DNA of 22,220 bases. It comes from Chara braunii (taxonomy: Eukaryota > Streptophyta > Charophyceae > Charales > Characeae). Within the stretch, counting starts at the first letter, position 1; each line of letters starts with the position of its first letter. This document shows positions 1-8,800 of this stretch, piece by piece. The position numbers and the translations under genes were made by a program. The notes under the pieces were generated by a model. It saw only the letters and a program-made list of their open reading frames with translations. It was not told the origin of the DNA and searched no databases. Location of the stretch: assembly GCA_003427395.1 (NCBI GenBank), contig BFEA01000158.1, positions 1,388,834-1,411,053 of the forward strand, written 5' to 3'.

Positions 1-93
1 GACGGCCCGGATGACAGATTTGTTACATGATTCGGTCGATCTGGGCCGTGGGCCGGTAGGACCAACGACGGCCCGGATGTTAGATTTGTTACG
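1..93. repeat. 27-bp direct repeat pair
   Basis: Positions 1-27 and 67-93 are the same 27-bp sequence starting GACGGCCCGGATG, with only three differences, 66 bp apart. The spacer is rich in GGCC and CCGG. The second copy abuts the 3' end (in minus orientation) of the LINE remnant. The pair may therefore be the LINE 3' tail or the flanking target sequence. It could also be part of a longer tandem array extending left of the window. Confidence 0.6.
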
Positions 94-712
94 TTAGCGA
101 TTCTAATAGTGTAGAGATCATAGGATCTGTCCCCTCAGGAATTGTAGGAGCTGGTCGTGAAATTTGCTTCCAGGCTAGAGCTAACCAAGGTGTATTTGGA
201 TTGAAAAGTAACCTTAAAATCCACTGAATAGAGAGTTGCATTGTTTGGGTGGCAAGGTCAATTATTCCCAATCCCCCTTTTATCTTCGGTTGAATTATCG
301 CTTGACATACCACTCTACTTATTACATTCTTGCATTCATGATTACCTCTCCAGAGGTAAGCTGTAATTTGCTTTAGCAGAGGTTTGAGAGCAGATTTGTC
401 CAGTGACCATACTGTTGATTTGTACCATATCGAAGCAAGGATCGCATTGTTTATAATCAACGATCGTCCAATAATAGATGTCTGCTTATCTTTCCATAAT
501 TCTAATTTAGCTAAGGCTGGCTTAGAGATCCAGTCATTGTTTGTTGATGGTTTTCCTTCTGCAGATAAGGAGATTCCTAACACTATGATTGGAGTTGATA
601 GTGACAACCAGTTGATCCTTGGTTGCTCTGGGTGTCTCACTCCCTGATGATGTATCCACCATCCTTGAGTTTAGTCCCCCAGTTGATCCTCATATCTGAT
701 AGTTCACAAAAT
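89..712 (-). pseudogene. LINE reverse transcriptase, thumb and C-terminal region
   Basis: From 640 down to 89, 183 codons are open. They include an LGISL block, IIGRSLIINNAILASIWY, a YLWRG block and QPKIKGGLGIIDL. This order is typical of the region following the polymerase core in plant LINEs. It returns to the same frame as the palm segment after a short stretch (about 645-715) read in a different frame, meaning compensating indels. No RNase H or zinc-knuckle motif follows the stop at 89-91, so the ORF appears to end or be cut here. Confidence 0.75.
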
Positions 713-1056
713 TTAATCCATCAAAAACTTAATTGATGCTAAATTGTCAAGAGAGGCTTCTACCATCAAGGAGAGATCGTCGGCAAAAAGTGAACAGACA
801 GGTATGGCCTCTTCTGGAATATAACTGACTTGAATTCGTTTAATATCCTTGTTACATTGTAAATTAGCCGCTAGGGCCTCCATCACGAACACAAATAGAA
901 GAGGGGCAATTGAATCTCCTTGTCTCACCGATTGTTCAAGTGAGATTGGTGGTGCCAGGTTTCCATTTATCATCACCCTAGTAGTGGCATTTGAGTGCAG
1001 AATCTCTATCCACCTTCGAAAACAATGACCGACGTTAAACTTTTCCAAACATTTGT
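713..1056 (-). pseudogene. LINE reverse transcriptase, palm region with FADD motif
   Basis: This frame begins just after the deletion near 1060 (WFFLNKCLEKF across the junction). It contains the motif B signature SVRQGDSIAPLLFV near 895-935 and the motif C core FADD at 776-787, a variant of the usual YxDD. These carry the two metal-binding aspartates of motif C. The preceding motif A aspartate, normally in a short AFDxV/AYDxV stretch, is missing. The frame ends at a TAA at 713-715, but coherent sequence (FCELSDMRINWG) continues in another frame, so a 1-2 base indel lies at about 715. Confidence 0.8.
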
Positions 1057-1600
1057 TCAGAAAAAACCAATAAAAGCAGCGTTATGTTTGGATTGTCTTG
1101 ATAATTTAATTAATTCATTAACAAGCAGTATGTTATCTTGAATGTTCCTACCCTCAATAAATCCTGTTTGAGTAGGATGGATGGTTTCAGTTTCTATTTT
1201 CAACAAATGATTTGCTAGCGCCTTCGCTGCCAATTTATAAACCAATGTGAGTAGAGTGATAGGTCTATAATTACGAATATTTGTCTTGTCTCCTTTTTTA
1301 TATAACAAGGTCAACACCCCTTGATTTACTAGTTCCCCCATTCTGCCTGAGACCCATACTGCATGTTAGAAATCCATGAGATCTTGGGCGAGAAAATCCC
1401 ACTTGACTTCCCAAAATTCTTTGGGTTATCCATCGATTCCTGAAGTCTTTTCCTCCTCCATCATCATGAGGGCTGTCCAAATTTCTTCCTTTGTTAGCGG
1501 TTCGTCTAGCATGGAGCTCTGTTATTTTTTTATTCAAGGGTTGAAGGAACTTGTCTCTCTCCTTCACCCTTTGTTCTTGAGGTTGATGTTTGCATTCCGA
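1057..1600 (-). pseudogene. LINE reverse transcriptase, fingers region (broken)
   Basis: The frame reading through 1341 contains GDKTNIRNYRPITLL and YKLAAKALANHLL, then HPTQTGFIEGRNIQDNI. This is the order seen in the fingers subdomain of plant LINE reverse transcriptases (the NYRPI and QxGF-xxGRxI signatures). Further upstream, in the same frame as the stops at 1426-1428 and 1366-1368, lie the residues KTSGIDG, PKEFW and WDFLAQDLMDF, the typical segment before the fingers. Another frame change near 1500-1530 links to an upstream linker (FLQPLNKKITEL). The frame ends at a TGA at 1057-1059, where homology to the expected motif A stops. Family assignment is from recognisable motifs only. Confidence 0.8.
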
Positions 1601-1700
1601 TGTGAATTTTTTTTTATAAAAATCTCTCGCGATTTTCGTGCATGCTGCTGTCGATGTTGCCAGAGACTGGTGATGCCCTTGGGGATCAGAGAGAGCTGAC

Positions 1701-1845
1701 TTGATGATAAAATTAAGAAATCACAATTGACTGGAAGTTTCACAAACTTATATTGAAAAGGCGCACCAGCATACTTGACAAAAACAAGAAAATGTTCTCC
1801 ACTTGTGTGCCCTGGCTCCACTGAGCAGCCTGCACTCAAAGCTTT
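1701..1845. other. unassigned sequence upstream of LINE remnant
   Basis: A minus-strand frame is open across 1564-1935, but its protein does not look like a LINE ORF beyond about 1690, and it crosses into the tandem repeat at 1846. I see no start signal, domain or repeat here. It is probably the insertion flank of the truncated LINE. Confidence 0.3.
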
Positions 1846-2212
1846 GCGGTACGGGGCCAGAACACACTGGCTATGGCAAAGCCCACACTCTCTGACTCCA
1901 TCAGATTTGACAAGTGGGGCCCTCCCTCCCATCATTGCAAAACTATATGGAAACTAACTGAAGTCTGCCTCTACCTTGCTACTTTTGTCGAGGTCGGTTG
2001 CCTGGGCCTCAAGGTCCTAGCTGGCTCTGCGGTACGGGGCCAGAACACACTGGCTATGGCAAAGCCCACACTCTCTCCCTCAGCTTTGACNGGCCAGAAC
2101 ACACTGGCTATGGCAAAGCCCACACTCTCTCCCTCAGCTTTGACAAGTGGGGCCCCTCATTCCCGTCATTGCAAAACTATGTGAAAAACCAACTGAAGTC
2201 TGCCTCCCCTAT
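1846..2212. repeat. two-copy ~183-bp direct repeat
   Basis: Copy one starts at 1846 (GCGGTACGGGGCCAG) and copy two at 2029 with the same start. Both share the ACACTGGCTATGGC core, a GACAAGTGGGGCCC block, CATTGCAAAACTAT and CTGAAGTCTGCCTC near the end. They differ by scattered substitutions, so this is an old duplication. Copy two is lengthened by the 53-bp duplication around the N at 2091. Short ORFs here are incidental. Confidence 0.75.
2038..2144. other. exact 53-bp duplication flanking a single N (assembly gap)
   Basis: Bases 2038-2090 and 2092-2144 are identical over 53 bp and separated only by one N at 2091. An exact adjacent duplication meeting at an N is what two contigs with an unmerged overlap leave behind. 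Copy one of the surrounding 183-bp repeat lacks the duplication. The likely true sequence has one copy. Confidence 0.75.
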
Positions 2213-3480
2213 TCCGCTAACCACTCGTTCTCCACAATCCTCCACAATCACAACGCGCTTCCCTATTCTGCTTCCTCAATCCACAAACGACACACTGCCC
2301 TTTACGCTCACTCCCCCACTCCCTCACCCCCCCAATAACTTGCTACTTCAAATTGGACCTTTCCCCTACCCAATACGCTCCTCCCATTTCAAAACATAAA
2401 CCTTACCTCGCTCCCCCACCTCGTCACCTATCCGCCCCGGTTTTCCACTTGTACTCCTGATCCCCCTCCTCACTGCTCTTAACCCCAATCTAACCCCAAT
2501 CAATCTCCCACACACTCCACCCACATTATTCCCCCTCCTTCCGATCGACTCTTAGTACAACCTCTGGTCAGCCCCTCATCTCCCTTCACCTCCCCCGTGC
2601 TAACAGTTACTATACCTCACCCCTGCCCGACGTTGTCACCCATCACCGTTCCCCACCGTGTCTACATGAATCCCACCCTGCCACTTCAGCAGGTTCCTTA
2701 CCATTAAACCCCACCTTTCTCTTTCTCCCCCTCCCCAACGTCACCACGTGTAAGCCTACAATCCCTAACCCCGGGACGACTCGGGTCCCCCACACGGCAC
2801 CCCACACTGCTCTAACACCAATCTCTCTCCCACAAACTTAACCCACGCTATCCACCCTTCCTCCGGTCGACTCGCAGCTTAACTCCCAAACAGCCCCTCA
2901 CCTCCCCTTCCCAAGCTGACTTCACCTCTCTCCTGCCTGACGCGTCCACCCATTACTTTCCCCTACCTTGTCTACAAAAATCCCACCCGGTCACTTCAGT
3001 GGGTCCATCGCCATTATTCCCCCCAGTATTCCCCACCTTTCTCGTCCTTCCCCCTCCACGTGTATTCCCTCAACCTTTACCCCCCAAACATCTTTTGTCC
3101 CCCACACGATACCCCACCAATCCCCCCACTGCTCTCCACCCCCCGCTAGTCCTTGGAAACTAGGTTGCTCTATTCTCCCCCCTCCTACTCGACGACTTCT
3201 GTCACCAAAGTACCTTCCCCGTCCCCGTCCCCTCCTCGCCCGCCAATCCCCAATTGTAACCACTGCATTCGCTGACAATTAACCTTGCCCACTCCCATCC
3301 TGCTCCACCTCACCTCTCTACATCATTTGGCACCCCCTAGCGCCCCTACACGGCATAGTAGCCCCCCCCCCCACACCCACATCATGTAAAGCGCAAAACC
3401 CCTCCTTATAGACACCAACCACTTCTCTCCCTGCAACCGACACCCATAGCTCTCGACCCCCCATCCCAGTACCACCATCG
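2200..3480. repeat. C/T-rich, G-poor tract of a diverged ~330-bp tandem repeat
   Basis: The plus strand is strongly depleted in G over about 1.3 kb. The marker CACTGCTCT recurs at 2471, 2805 and 3127 (periods 334 and 322). Each time it is followed at similar distances by matching blocks: a CTTCC..GTCGACTC-type block, CAGCCCCTCA, a CTGCCTGAC/TGCCCGAC block, CCCACC..GGTCACTTCAG, CCATTA and CCCCACCTTTCTC. At least two full diverged units and a third degenerate one are visible. A C-homopolymer occurs near 3361-3371. No gene is supported; ORFs on both strands here reflect base composition. Confidence 0.7.
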
Positions 3481-3515
3481 CAAAATCACACAACCGATCG
3501 GACCCTAGGCATTAC

Positions 3516-3548
3516 AAAAAAAAAAAAAAAAAGTGAAAAAAAAAAAAA
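3516..3548 (+). repeat. A-homopolymer pair
   Basis: Seventeen A (3516-3532), then GTG, then thirteen A (3536-3548). They lie at the end of the C-rich tract. They could be the tail of a retroposed sequence on the plus strand, but no identifiable element body precedes them. Confidence 0.7.
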
Positions 3549-3703
3549 TTGAACCTACCCACATCCCTTCACACGGAACCTAACGCATCATAACCATCCC
3601 AATCTACCCCGTAATCTGTCATATATAACACCCACTCCCTCCCTTAGCAAGACTAACCATACTCCTCGTTCAGTCCACATCCAGGGACAATCGAAAGGGA
3701 ACG

Positions 3704-4249
3704 ATGCAGAGCCCTAGGGGGAACAGGGCCCCCGCGTCCTTCAAGCAGACGCTCCAAGGCTCATCTGTAAATGGTCGGCCCGCGCAAATGAACAAAGCAT
3801 CAGTCTTTGACAATGAAGCTCTGAAATTCATCATAGAAAAGACTAAAGTGCAAGGGGAAATGCTGATCGAACCGTCAACAAACACAAAGGGGAAAGAATA
3901 AGAGAAAATAATCTGGAAATACCCAGACGGCAAAGTGCCGGAATTGGACGAATTGCACGAAAAGCATGCTGTTGTTTTTAATTTTGCAAGGAATGGGGCA
4001 GAGTTGATGCCAGCAGAGGAAAGGAAGTGGATCACAGCCACGGTAAAAAAAAAAGACAAATTGAGAACAGTAAACAATCTTTTGTACCCGCATATGGAAG
4101 AATGTCGAAAACAGGCCTCAAGTAAATATTCAGGCCCGCCTTCACTTAGGGCGGGCACGGGCTTGCGAGGGGCTAAAGCCAAGACCAGTTGTATGTCTGC
4201 TAAGGGCCCCGCGAGGGCTCATTCCTCGCACAAATTAAGAAGAACATAA
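3704..4249 (+). pseudogene. broken ORF of unknown family
   Basis: Codons from ATG 3704 run to a TAA at 3899-3901, and the same frame then continues open to 4249. The interrupted reading has ordinary protein composition: N-terminal NRAPASFKQTLQGSS and FDNEALKFIIEKTKVQG, then after the stop IIWKYPDGKVPELDELHEK, VVFNFARNGAELMPAEE and RTVNNLLYPHMEECRK. The charged, helical character fades at about 4125, where the inverted-repeat element begins. I do not recognise the family. It is most likely a decayed transposon or host gene fragment with one nonsense mutation. An intron over the stop cannot be excluded. The sequence context is repeat-rich. Confidence 0.45.
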
Positions 4250-4464
4250 AAAAAGTTCTGGTCCATACTTTTGTGCAATTGGTCATTTTTCAAGTTGTTT
4301 TGGTATCAAAGTTCACCCAGCAGCCGAAAAGGTCCGTTTTTCACTGCACGCCCCCTATTGGTCTTTTTTTTAAGTTTTTTCAACTTTTTTTAGTGCGAGG
4401 CACAGGCCCTCGATTTGTTTTACAGGGCCTATTTTTCGCTCAGTCGGCCGCCCTAAGTGAAGGC
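4138..4464. mobile_element. ~330-bp inverted-repeat (MITE-like) element
   Basis: The 17-bp arms GCCTTCACTTAGGGCGG (4138-4154) and its exact reverse complement (4448-4464) face each other. A second inverted match, CCTCGCAC (near 4226) against GTGCGAGG (near 4396), lies inside them. The left arm also forms a local CCCGCC/GGCGGG hairpin. Nothing coding is seen between the arms. The size and non-coding interior fit a non-autonomous foldback or MITE-type element. A target-site duplication was not confirmed. Confidence 0.45.
4307..4355 (+). repeat. 49-bp dispersed repeat, copy 1
   Basis: This starts CAAAGTTCACCCAGCAG and shares about 41 of 49 bases with 5349-5397, including the terminal TGCAYGCCCCC. 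Copy 1 lies inside the inverted-repeat element. The two copies are 1,042 bp apart in the same orientation. Confidence 0.6.
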
Positions 4465-5005
4465 AAGCCCGACCGAGGCCCTCAGGCCATTTTGGGTCAC
4501 TACGCAACTGGGGAAATTTCAGGCAGTTGCGCAGCGCCAGTTGGTTGGAAGCGCCCAGGCCCAGGCTGCCTCGCATTGCGTGTAACTGAGGCAGGCCCTG
4601 GGCCGGATACACAAACTGGACCGAACAAAGGCTGAGGGCAGTTGGGTGCTGGTAACCACCACAGGCCCTGGGCCTGTTGACTTCGGANTGAGGCTCAGCC
4701 TCCCTGGGCCTACCGGAAGCTTCTGGGCCGGGGCCCAGTACCGCAGCACAGCACGCAGCAGCAGGCCACTTCGATATAGGGAAGGGCCTGCCTACGCATT
4801 GGACATTGGGGCACTGGCTGCTTTGTGTGCAAGCGCTGCTGCGCTATTGCCTGCCAGGCTCTCGCGCTCATGGGCGAGCTGGAAGGAGCAGGCAGCCATA
4901 GCCGAGCTGCGCTGCTGTATGCTGGATGGGGCGCATGGTGGTCCTTGGGTGCAAGTGGCATCTGTGAGTTGGGGAACGAGGTTGTGAGTGATAGGAGAGA
5001 CATAC
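4465..5005. other. GC-rich non-coding mosaic with recurring AGGCCCTGGGCC
   Basis: The near-palindrome AGGCCCTGGGCC occurs at about 4593 and 4662, with partial relatives at about 4411, 4555 and 4704. A single N at 4688 marks another assembly gap, here without an obvious flanking duplication. Several short overlapping ORFs on both strands exist but none has coherent domain-like sequence. I see no gene. Confidence 0.4.
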
Positions 5006-5149
5006 CTGGTGCTTGAAGCGTGCGGCATTGGCTGAGATCTGCTCGTACTTCGGGGAGCTGTTGACGTCATCAGCGGCATTGTAGAGTAGGCTAGATAGGA
5101 TCTGCCATCTGTAGTCTGGGCGCCGAGCGCCAGATAGGATATCAACATT
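5006..5149 (-). CDS. possible internal exon of an unidentified minus-strand gene
   Basis: Read on the minus strand, 48 codons from 5149 to 5006 give a coherent peptide (NVDILSGARRPDYRWQILSS, LLYNAADDVNSS, PKYEQISANAARFKHQ) ending exactly at CAG|GTATGT, a good plant 5' splice site (GT at 5005-5004). There is no ATG in frame, and a TAG lies upstream near 5173, so it would be an internal exon or a captured gene fragment. I do not recognise the family. If genuine, it is transcribed away from the giant gene. It may equally be a transposon-captured fragment, since the neighbourhood is repeat-rich and no second exon was identified. Confidence 0.3.
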
Positions 5150-5348
5150 GGTTCTTCGTTGATGATGAGGATGAGACTATTCCAGCATTGTCAAATATGA
5201 GCTTTTGGTGTGCTCTTATTTGGTGAAACTCGTGATGCAATTCTGCTTTTGGTTCGACGTCACGACTATCTAGTCTCATGTGTATGATGCTGTTTGATTA
5301 CTGAAGTTCGCTATTGCTCATCTTCCTTGCAGTAGTATCAAACTTAAT

Positions 5349-5397
5349 CAAAGTTCACCCAGCAGCTGAAAAGTTCCGTTTGAGGGTGCATGCCCCC
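5349..5397 (+). repeat. 49-bp dispersed repeat, copy 2
   Basis: Second copy of the CAAAGTTCACCCAGCAG sequence seen at 4307-4355, here ending TGCATGCCCCC. It is followed by unrelated AT-rich sequence, so similarity is limited to this block. Probably a fragment of a dispersed element. Confidence 0.6.
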
Positions 5398-5690
5398 ACG
5401 AAAGTCCAGCTACTTTTAATAACAAAAAAAGGTTCTACTCCTTGTGGACACTATTTACCTTCAGCTCCTCTGTGTTGCTATGCTGCTATGACACTTCGTT
5501 TCATCGTATACACACTGATCTTCTGCACCTTGTTTTGGATATGAGAGTCCCAACGAAGGTAGTTTGTCTGTGACGCCTTTTCCCTTTGGCTGTTTGGTGA
5601 AGTGTTCTCATTTTCCTGGGATTGCATTCACCCTTTTACTTAAGCAAACTAGCTTTTGTTTGTGTGTGACACTGTGTGTGCATGTGCTTG

Positions 5691-5691
<1 letters not shown>
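5398..5691. other. 5' flank of the giant gene, no clear signals
   Basis: Mixed-composition sequence leading to the (TG)n tract. I found no convincing TATA box or initiator. A frame open from 5564 is continuous with the giant exon's frame but is closed by a TGA at 5822-5824. The region may be promoter, 5' UTR or an upstream intron. Confidence 0.3.
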
Positions 5692-5777
<86 letters not shown>

Positions 5778-5790
5778 GTGTGTGTGTTGT
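5692..5790 (+). repeat. (TG)n microsatellite
   Basis: An almost perfect TG repeat of about 85 bp (5692-5776), then two imperfect TG blocks interrupted by TTG. It ends about 40 bp before the start codon of the giant exon. Length is likely polymorphic. Alternating purine-pyrimidine DNA of this length can adopt Z-DNA. Confidence 0.95.
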
Positions 5791-5808
5791 CCTGAAGGTG
5801 GTTGTGGT

Positions 5809-5828
5809 GTTGTTTTTTCGCTGATCAG
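5809..5828 (+). promoter_or_regulatory. possible 3' splice acceptor just before the start codon
   Basis: A short pyrimidine-rich run (TTGTTTTTTCGCTGATCAG) ends in CAG at 5826-5828, three bases before the ATG at 5831. If used, the giant exon would begin TAATGGG and a 5' UTR exon would lie upstream, with the TG repeat in the intron. The alternative is that this is plain 5' UTR. Confidence 0.35.
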
Positions 5829-5830
5829 TA

Positions 5831-8800
5831 ATGGGATTCAAGGACGACAAGGGTGAGACGAGAAGGAACTCCACTGAAACCTCTCATCAGGCGGTGTCAC
5901 CAGACCATAAAACCTGTCATCCTGCGCATGGCAAAGGGACATGGAGGTGGAGTTGCACCGAGACCTTGCTCCATAGGAATGGATCAGCTTGTTGTGACAT
6001 CAGCAGATATGGCCTTGCGATTGGACAAGTCGTTGCAGCAGACAGATGGCAATCAAGATGGCCGGGTTTGATAAGATGCAACTGCAGCTGCTTTGGTGCT
6101 GCCGGTGGAGAAGAAAGCAAGAAGAGCAAACATGGAAAGGTTGATGTTGCTTCAGTGAGTTCATCTTCGGCAACATTATGTGTTGCTGTCGGACAAAAAC
6201 ATCAGGTGGAGGAGCTGCTCTGTATAGCTGGGCCTGGATCTTCTCTGTTGTGGATAAACTCAGGTCAGTGTTGCTTAGGAGAGTCTTTGAAGGACAGAGG
6301 CACCACTAAACCTGGTCTGCTATCAAGACTCCTTGCTGATGCTAAGCAAAGCTTGGAGTGGACGTTTGCCTTCAGGCTGTGCAGCAGGACTGTGCATCAT
6401 CAAAGGGTAGCAACGCGGGGTTTTCTGTTGAAGGCACGAGTTGTGGAGCTGCGCCCTGTTCATGCTAATGGTTTATGTACAATAACAAAAGAGAGAGATG
6501 GGAGTGCACAGGGGACCACTGGTGATGGGGGAGAAAAGTCTTGGGGAATTGCCCGAAGAAACAAAGGAGAAGGCTTGTCAATGTCGCCTTGGCAGCCTTC
6601 ACACTGCAGAGGAGTACTGCCATCACCAAACACTGAAGATGGGAAAGATGCACCACACAGCTTCTGGACGGTACTTCGAGTTTGTCTCTTTTGTGCATCT
6701 TGTAAGTTGTATGCAGGTAGGAGGAAGATTTTGGGTCCTACTTTGAAGGGTATGTGCCCTTCCTGTAAAAAATCAATGCAAGTGTCATTGTCGCATTCCG
6801 TTGAGGGAGCGCGTGGGTTTAGCTACGAGGTCTGTCCAGATATCTGGACCACAACAGATCTCATCAGATTGGGGAAGCTTGTGAACATAGGGAACTCGGG
6901 CCATTCTGCAAAGGATGTGCAATTCCAGGTTCAGGTACCTTCCGGTACCCTGAAACAACTGGTGCATTGGAACGAACCGGGAGGGTTCTTGTGGATTCTA
7001 AGGGTCTTTCTCAAGGAACTTGTGTCGGATGTGTCTTATACGCAGATGCCATATCACTGGCTGCAACTGTCAGATGTGTTTCTAGTTCACCAGTATGTTA
7101 TCGCAATGGATGGATTGGACTTCATATTTGTATCCATTGGAGGTGATACAAAGATGGGTCACTATGCGTCCTTGCATGTTGATTGGATGGAAGGTAAGTT
7201 CTTTGTGAGACAGGGGATTGGTGTGACATTGGACGGTGAGAACTGCCTGAGAGTGAAGATCCAGTGGGGTACGTGGAGGGAGTTGGCGGTCAAGGTGGAT
7301 GAAGATGGAATTCTACATGTGGGCATGGAGGGACTTGGTCATTGCACATGCCGCTGGCAAGGCTTGGTGACCTGGCTGCTGATCCATGTGGTACACCTGA
7401 ATGTGGCCACTACTTCGCCATCACAAGTTGTGACTTCGGGAGGAAAGGAAGAGAGTGAGGAGGGGGAAGGCAAGTCAAGTTCTGTCTTGCCATGTTCGCA
7501 TTCAGAAAAACGATCAGACCCCTGCGGAGGAAGGAAAAGTTCTGTAGAGGGACTTGGTCAAGAACTGAGGAGTCCCGGTCATGGACGAGGTAGACGACAA
7601 GAAGAGGGCATTACATCTCCTTTGCATGGGGGCTTCGACCAGTCGGGCCATAACCAGTCTCCAAGAGAGAGACTTCTGCAGGGTGTGCGCCTGGGCACGG
7701 CTAGGCCTGACTGCAACGGAGACGAGAATTGCAATTCGAAAAAGGCTTACGATGGATGCCGAGTTAGTGGCTCAGGTAGAACATGTGACATGCCTGCTCT
7801 CACCTCCCGTGAGAGGTGTGCAATGTCGCAAATAAGGAGTTCAATGCTTAATGTTCGTCGAAGGGGGCTGAAAACACTCTTGGATCTCTTAGTAAGGAGT
7901 GACATAGAGGATGATGTTGTCGATGCACCTGATGCTGTAGTATCAGATACAACTCATAGGTCAGTGGCTGGCTCTACCCGCCAGGAGACCTATCGGTGCT
8001 CCGCACCGCTCCATGTTCAAAGTAATACATGTGAAAGGGAGTGTAGTTTTCAGAGGGGCACTGCAAATGAAGGACGGGGGCAAAGGGGAGTAGGTGTAGA
8101 GGGTAAGGAGAACAGGGTACCATCAGGTAACAGAAATGTAGATCTCAACTGTGAGGATGTAATCAACAACAATTGTGTGGGCAGCGGAGGATTTGCGAGT
8201 TCTAGGTGCCGTAGGCAGAGAGTTCCTTTACTGAAGATGCCAGTTACACAGGGATCAAGTGACAGGAAAGCAGATAGGAAGACTAGACAGTTGTTGGAAG
8301 TTCACAATGCATCTATCACTGATGTAGGTGTGTTGGAACGCTCCCCGTGCAGTGTGAAAAACAATAACTCTCAATTCGCAGGGAGTCAAGAAAGTGCAGA
8401 TACAGGTGGCAAGAAATCTTCGGCAGGCGGGAGGGTTGACTCAGCAGCTGAAGGTAGAGGAACATTACTCGTGGGTGTAGACATTCGGCAAAATGAGAGC
8501 ATGACCCGGACTGTTCTTACCACTGGTGAGAAGAATCAGTATCAGGAGATTGTGGATGGCAGCAATCAGCGGCCAACGTCAGGCACACGACATGAGATTG
8601 AACATTGTCATGATTTGCAGAAAAGTGAAGAGTTTGCAACAGAGCAGGAGGAGGAGGAGGACTTGGAGGAGGAGGATGGGGAAGAGGAGGAGGAGGAGGA
8701 GGAGGAAGAAGAGGAAGAAGAGGAAGAAGAGGAAGAAGAAGAGGAACAGGAAGAAGAAGAGGAAGAAGAAGAGGAAGAAGAAGAGGAAGAAGAGGAGGAA

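Larger units (their letters stand above)
89..1700 (-). mobile_element. 5'-truncated, degenerate LINE (non-LTR) retrotransposon
   Basis: Read on the minus strand from about 1700 down to 89, three frames together give a recognisable LINE reverse transcriptase, in order: an upstream linker, fingers, palm with FADD motif, and the connection/thumb region. The endonuclease and ORF1 expected upstream are absent, so this is a 5'-truncated copy, the usual outcome of target-primed reverse transcription. Lesions visible are stop codons at 1426-1428 and 1366-1368, a deletion with frame change near 1060, and frame changes near 715 and 645. There is no clear poly(A) tail or target-site duplication. The upstream limit is uncertain. 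The element is certainly inactive. Confidence 0.85.

Noticed and set aside
2991-3278. Opposed ORFs rich in Pro/Ser (plus) and Gly/Arg (minus)
   Set aside because: Produced by the C-rich composition of the tandem repeat tract; no coding signature.
5564-5824. Plus-strand ORF with a long Cys-Val run, and its minus-strand Thr-His counterpart (5608-5874)
   Set aside because: Both are translations of the (TG)n microsatellite; no independent coding evidence.
7581-7835. 84-codon plus-strand ORF in another frame of the giant exon that reads more like a folded protein than the main frame here
   Set aside because: No splice sites or start context support it, and the main frame is open through it. A local double frameshift would be needed. 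Kept as a curiosity only.
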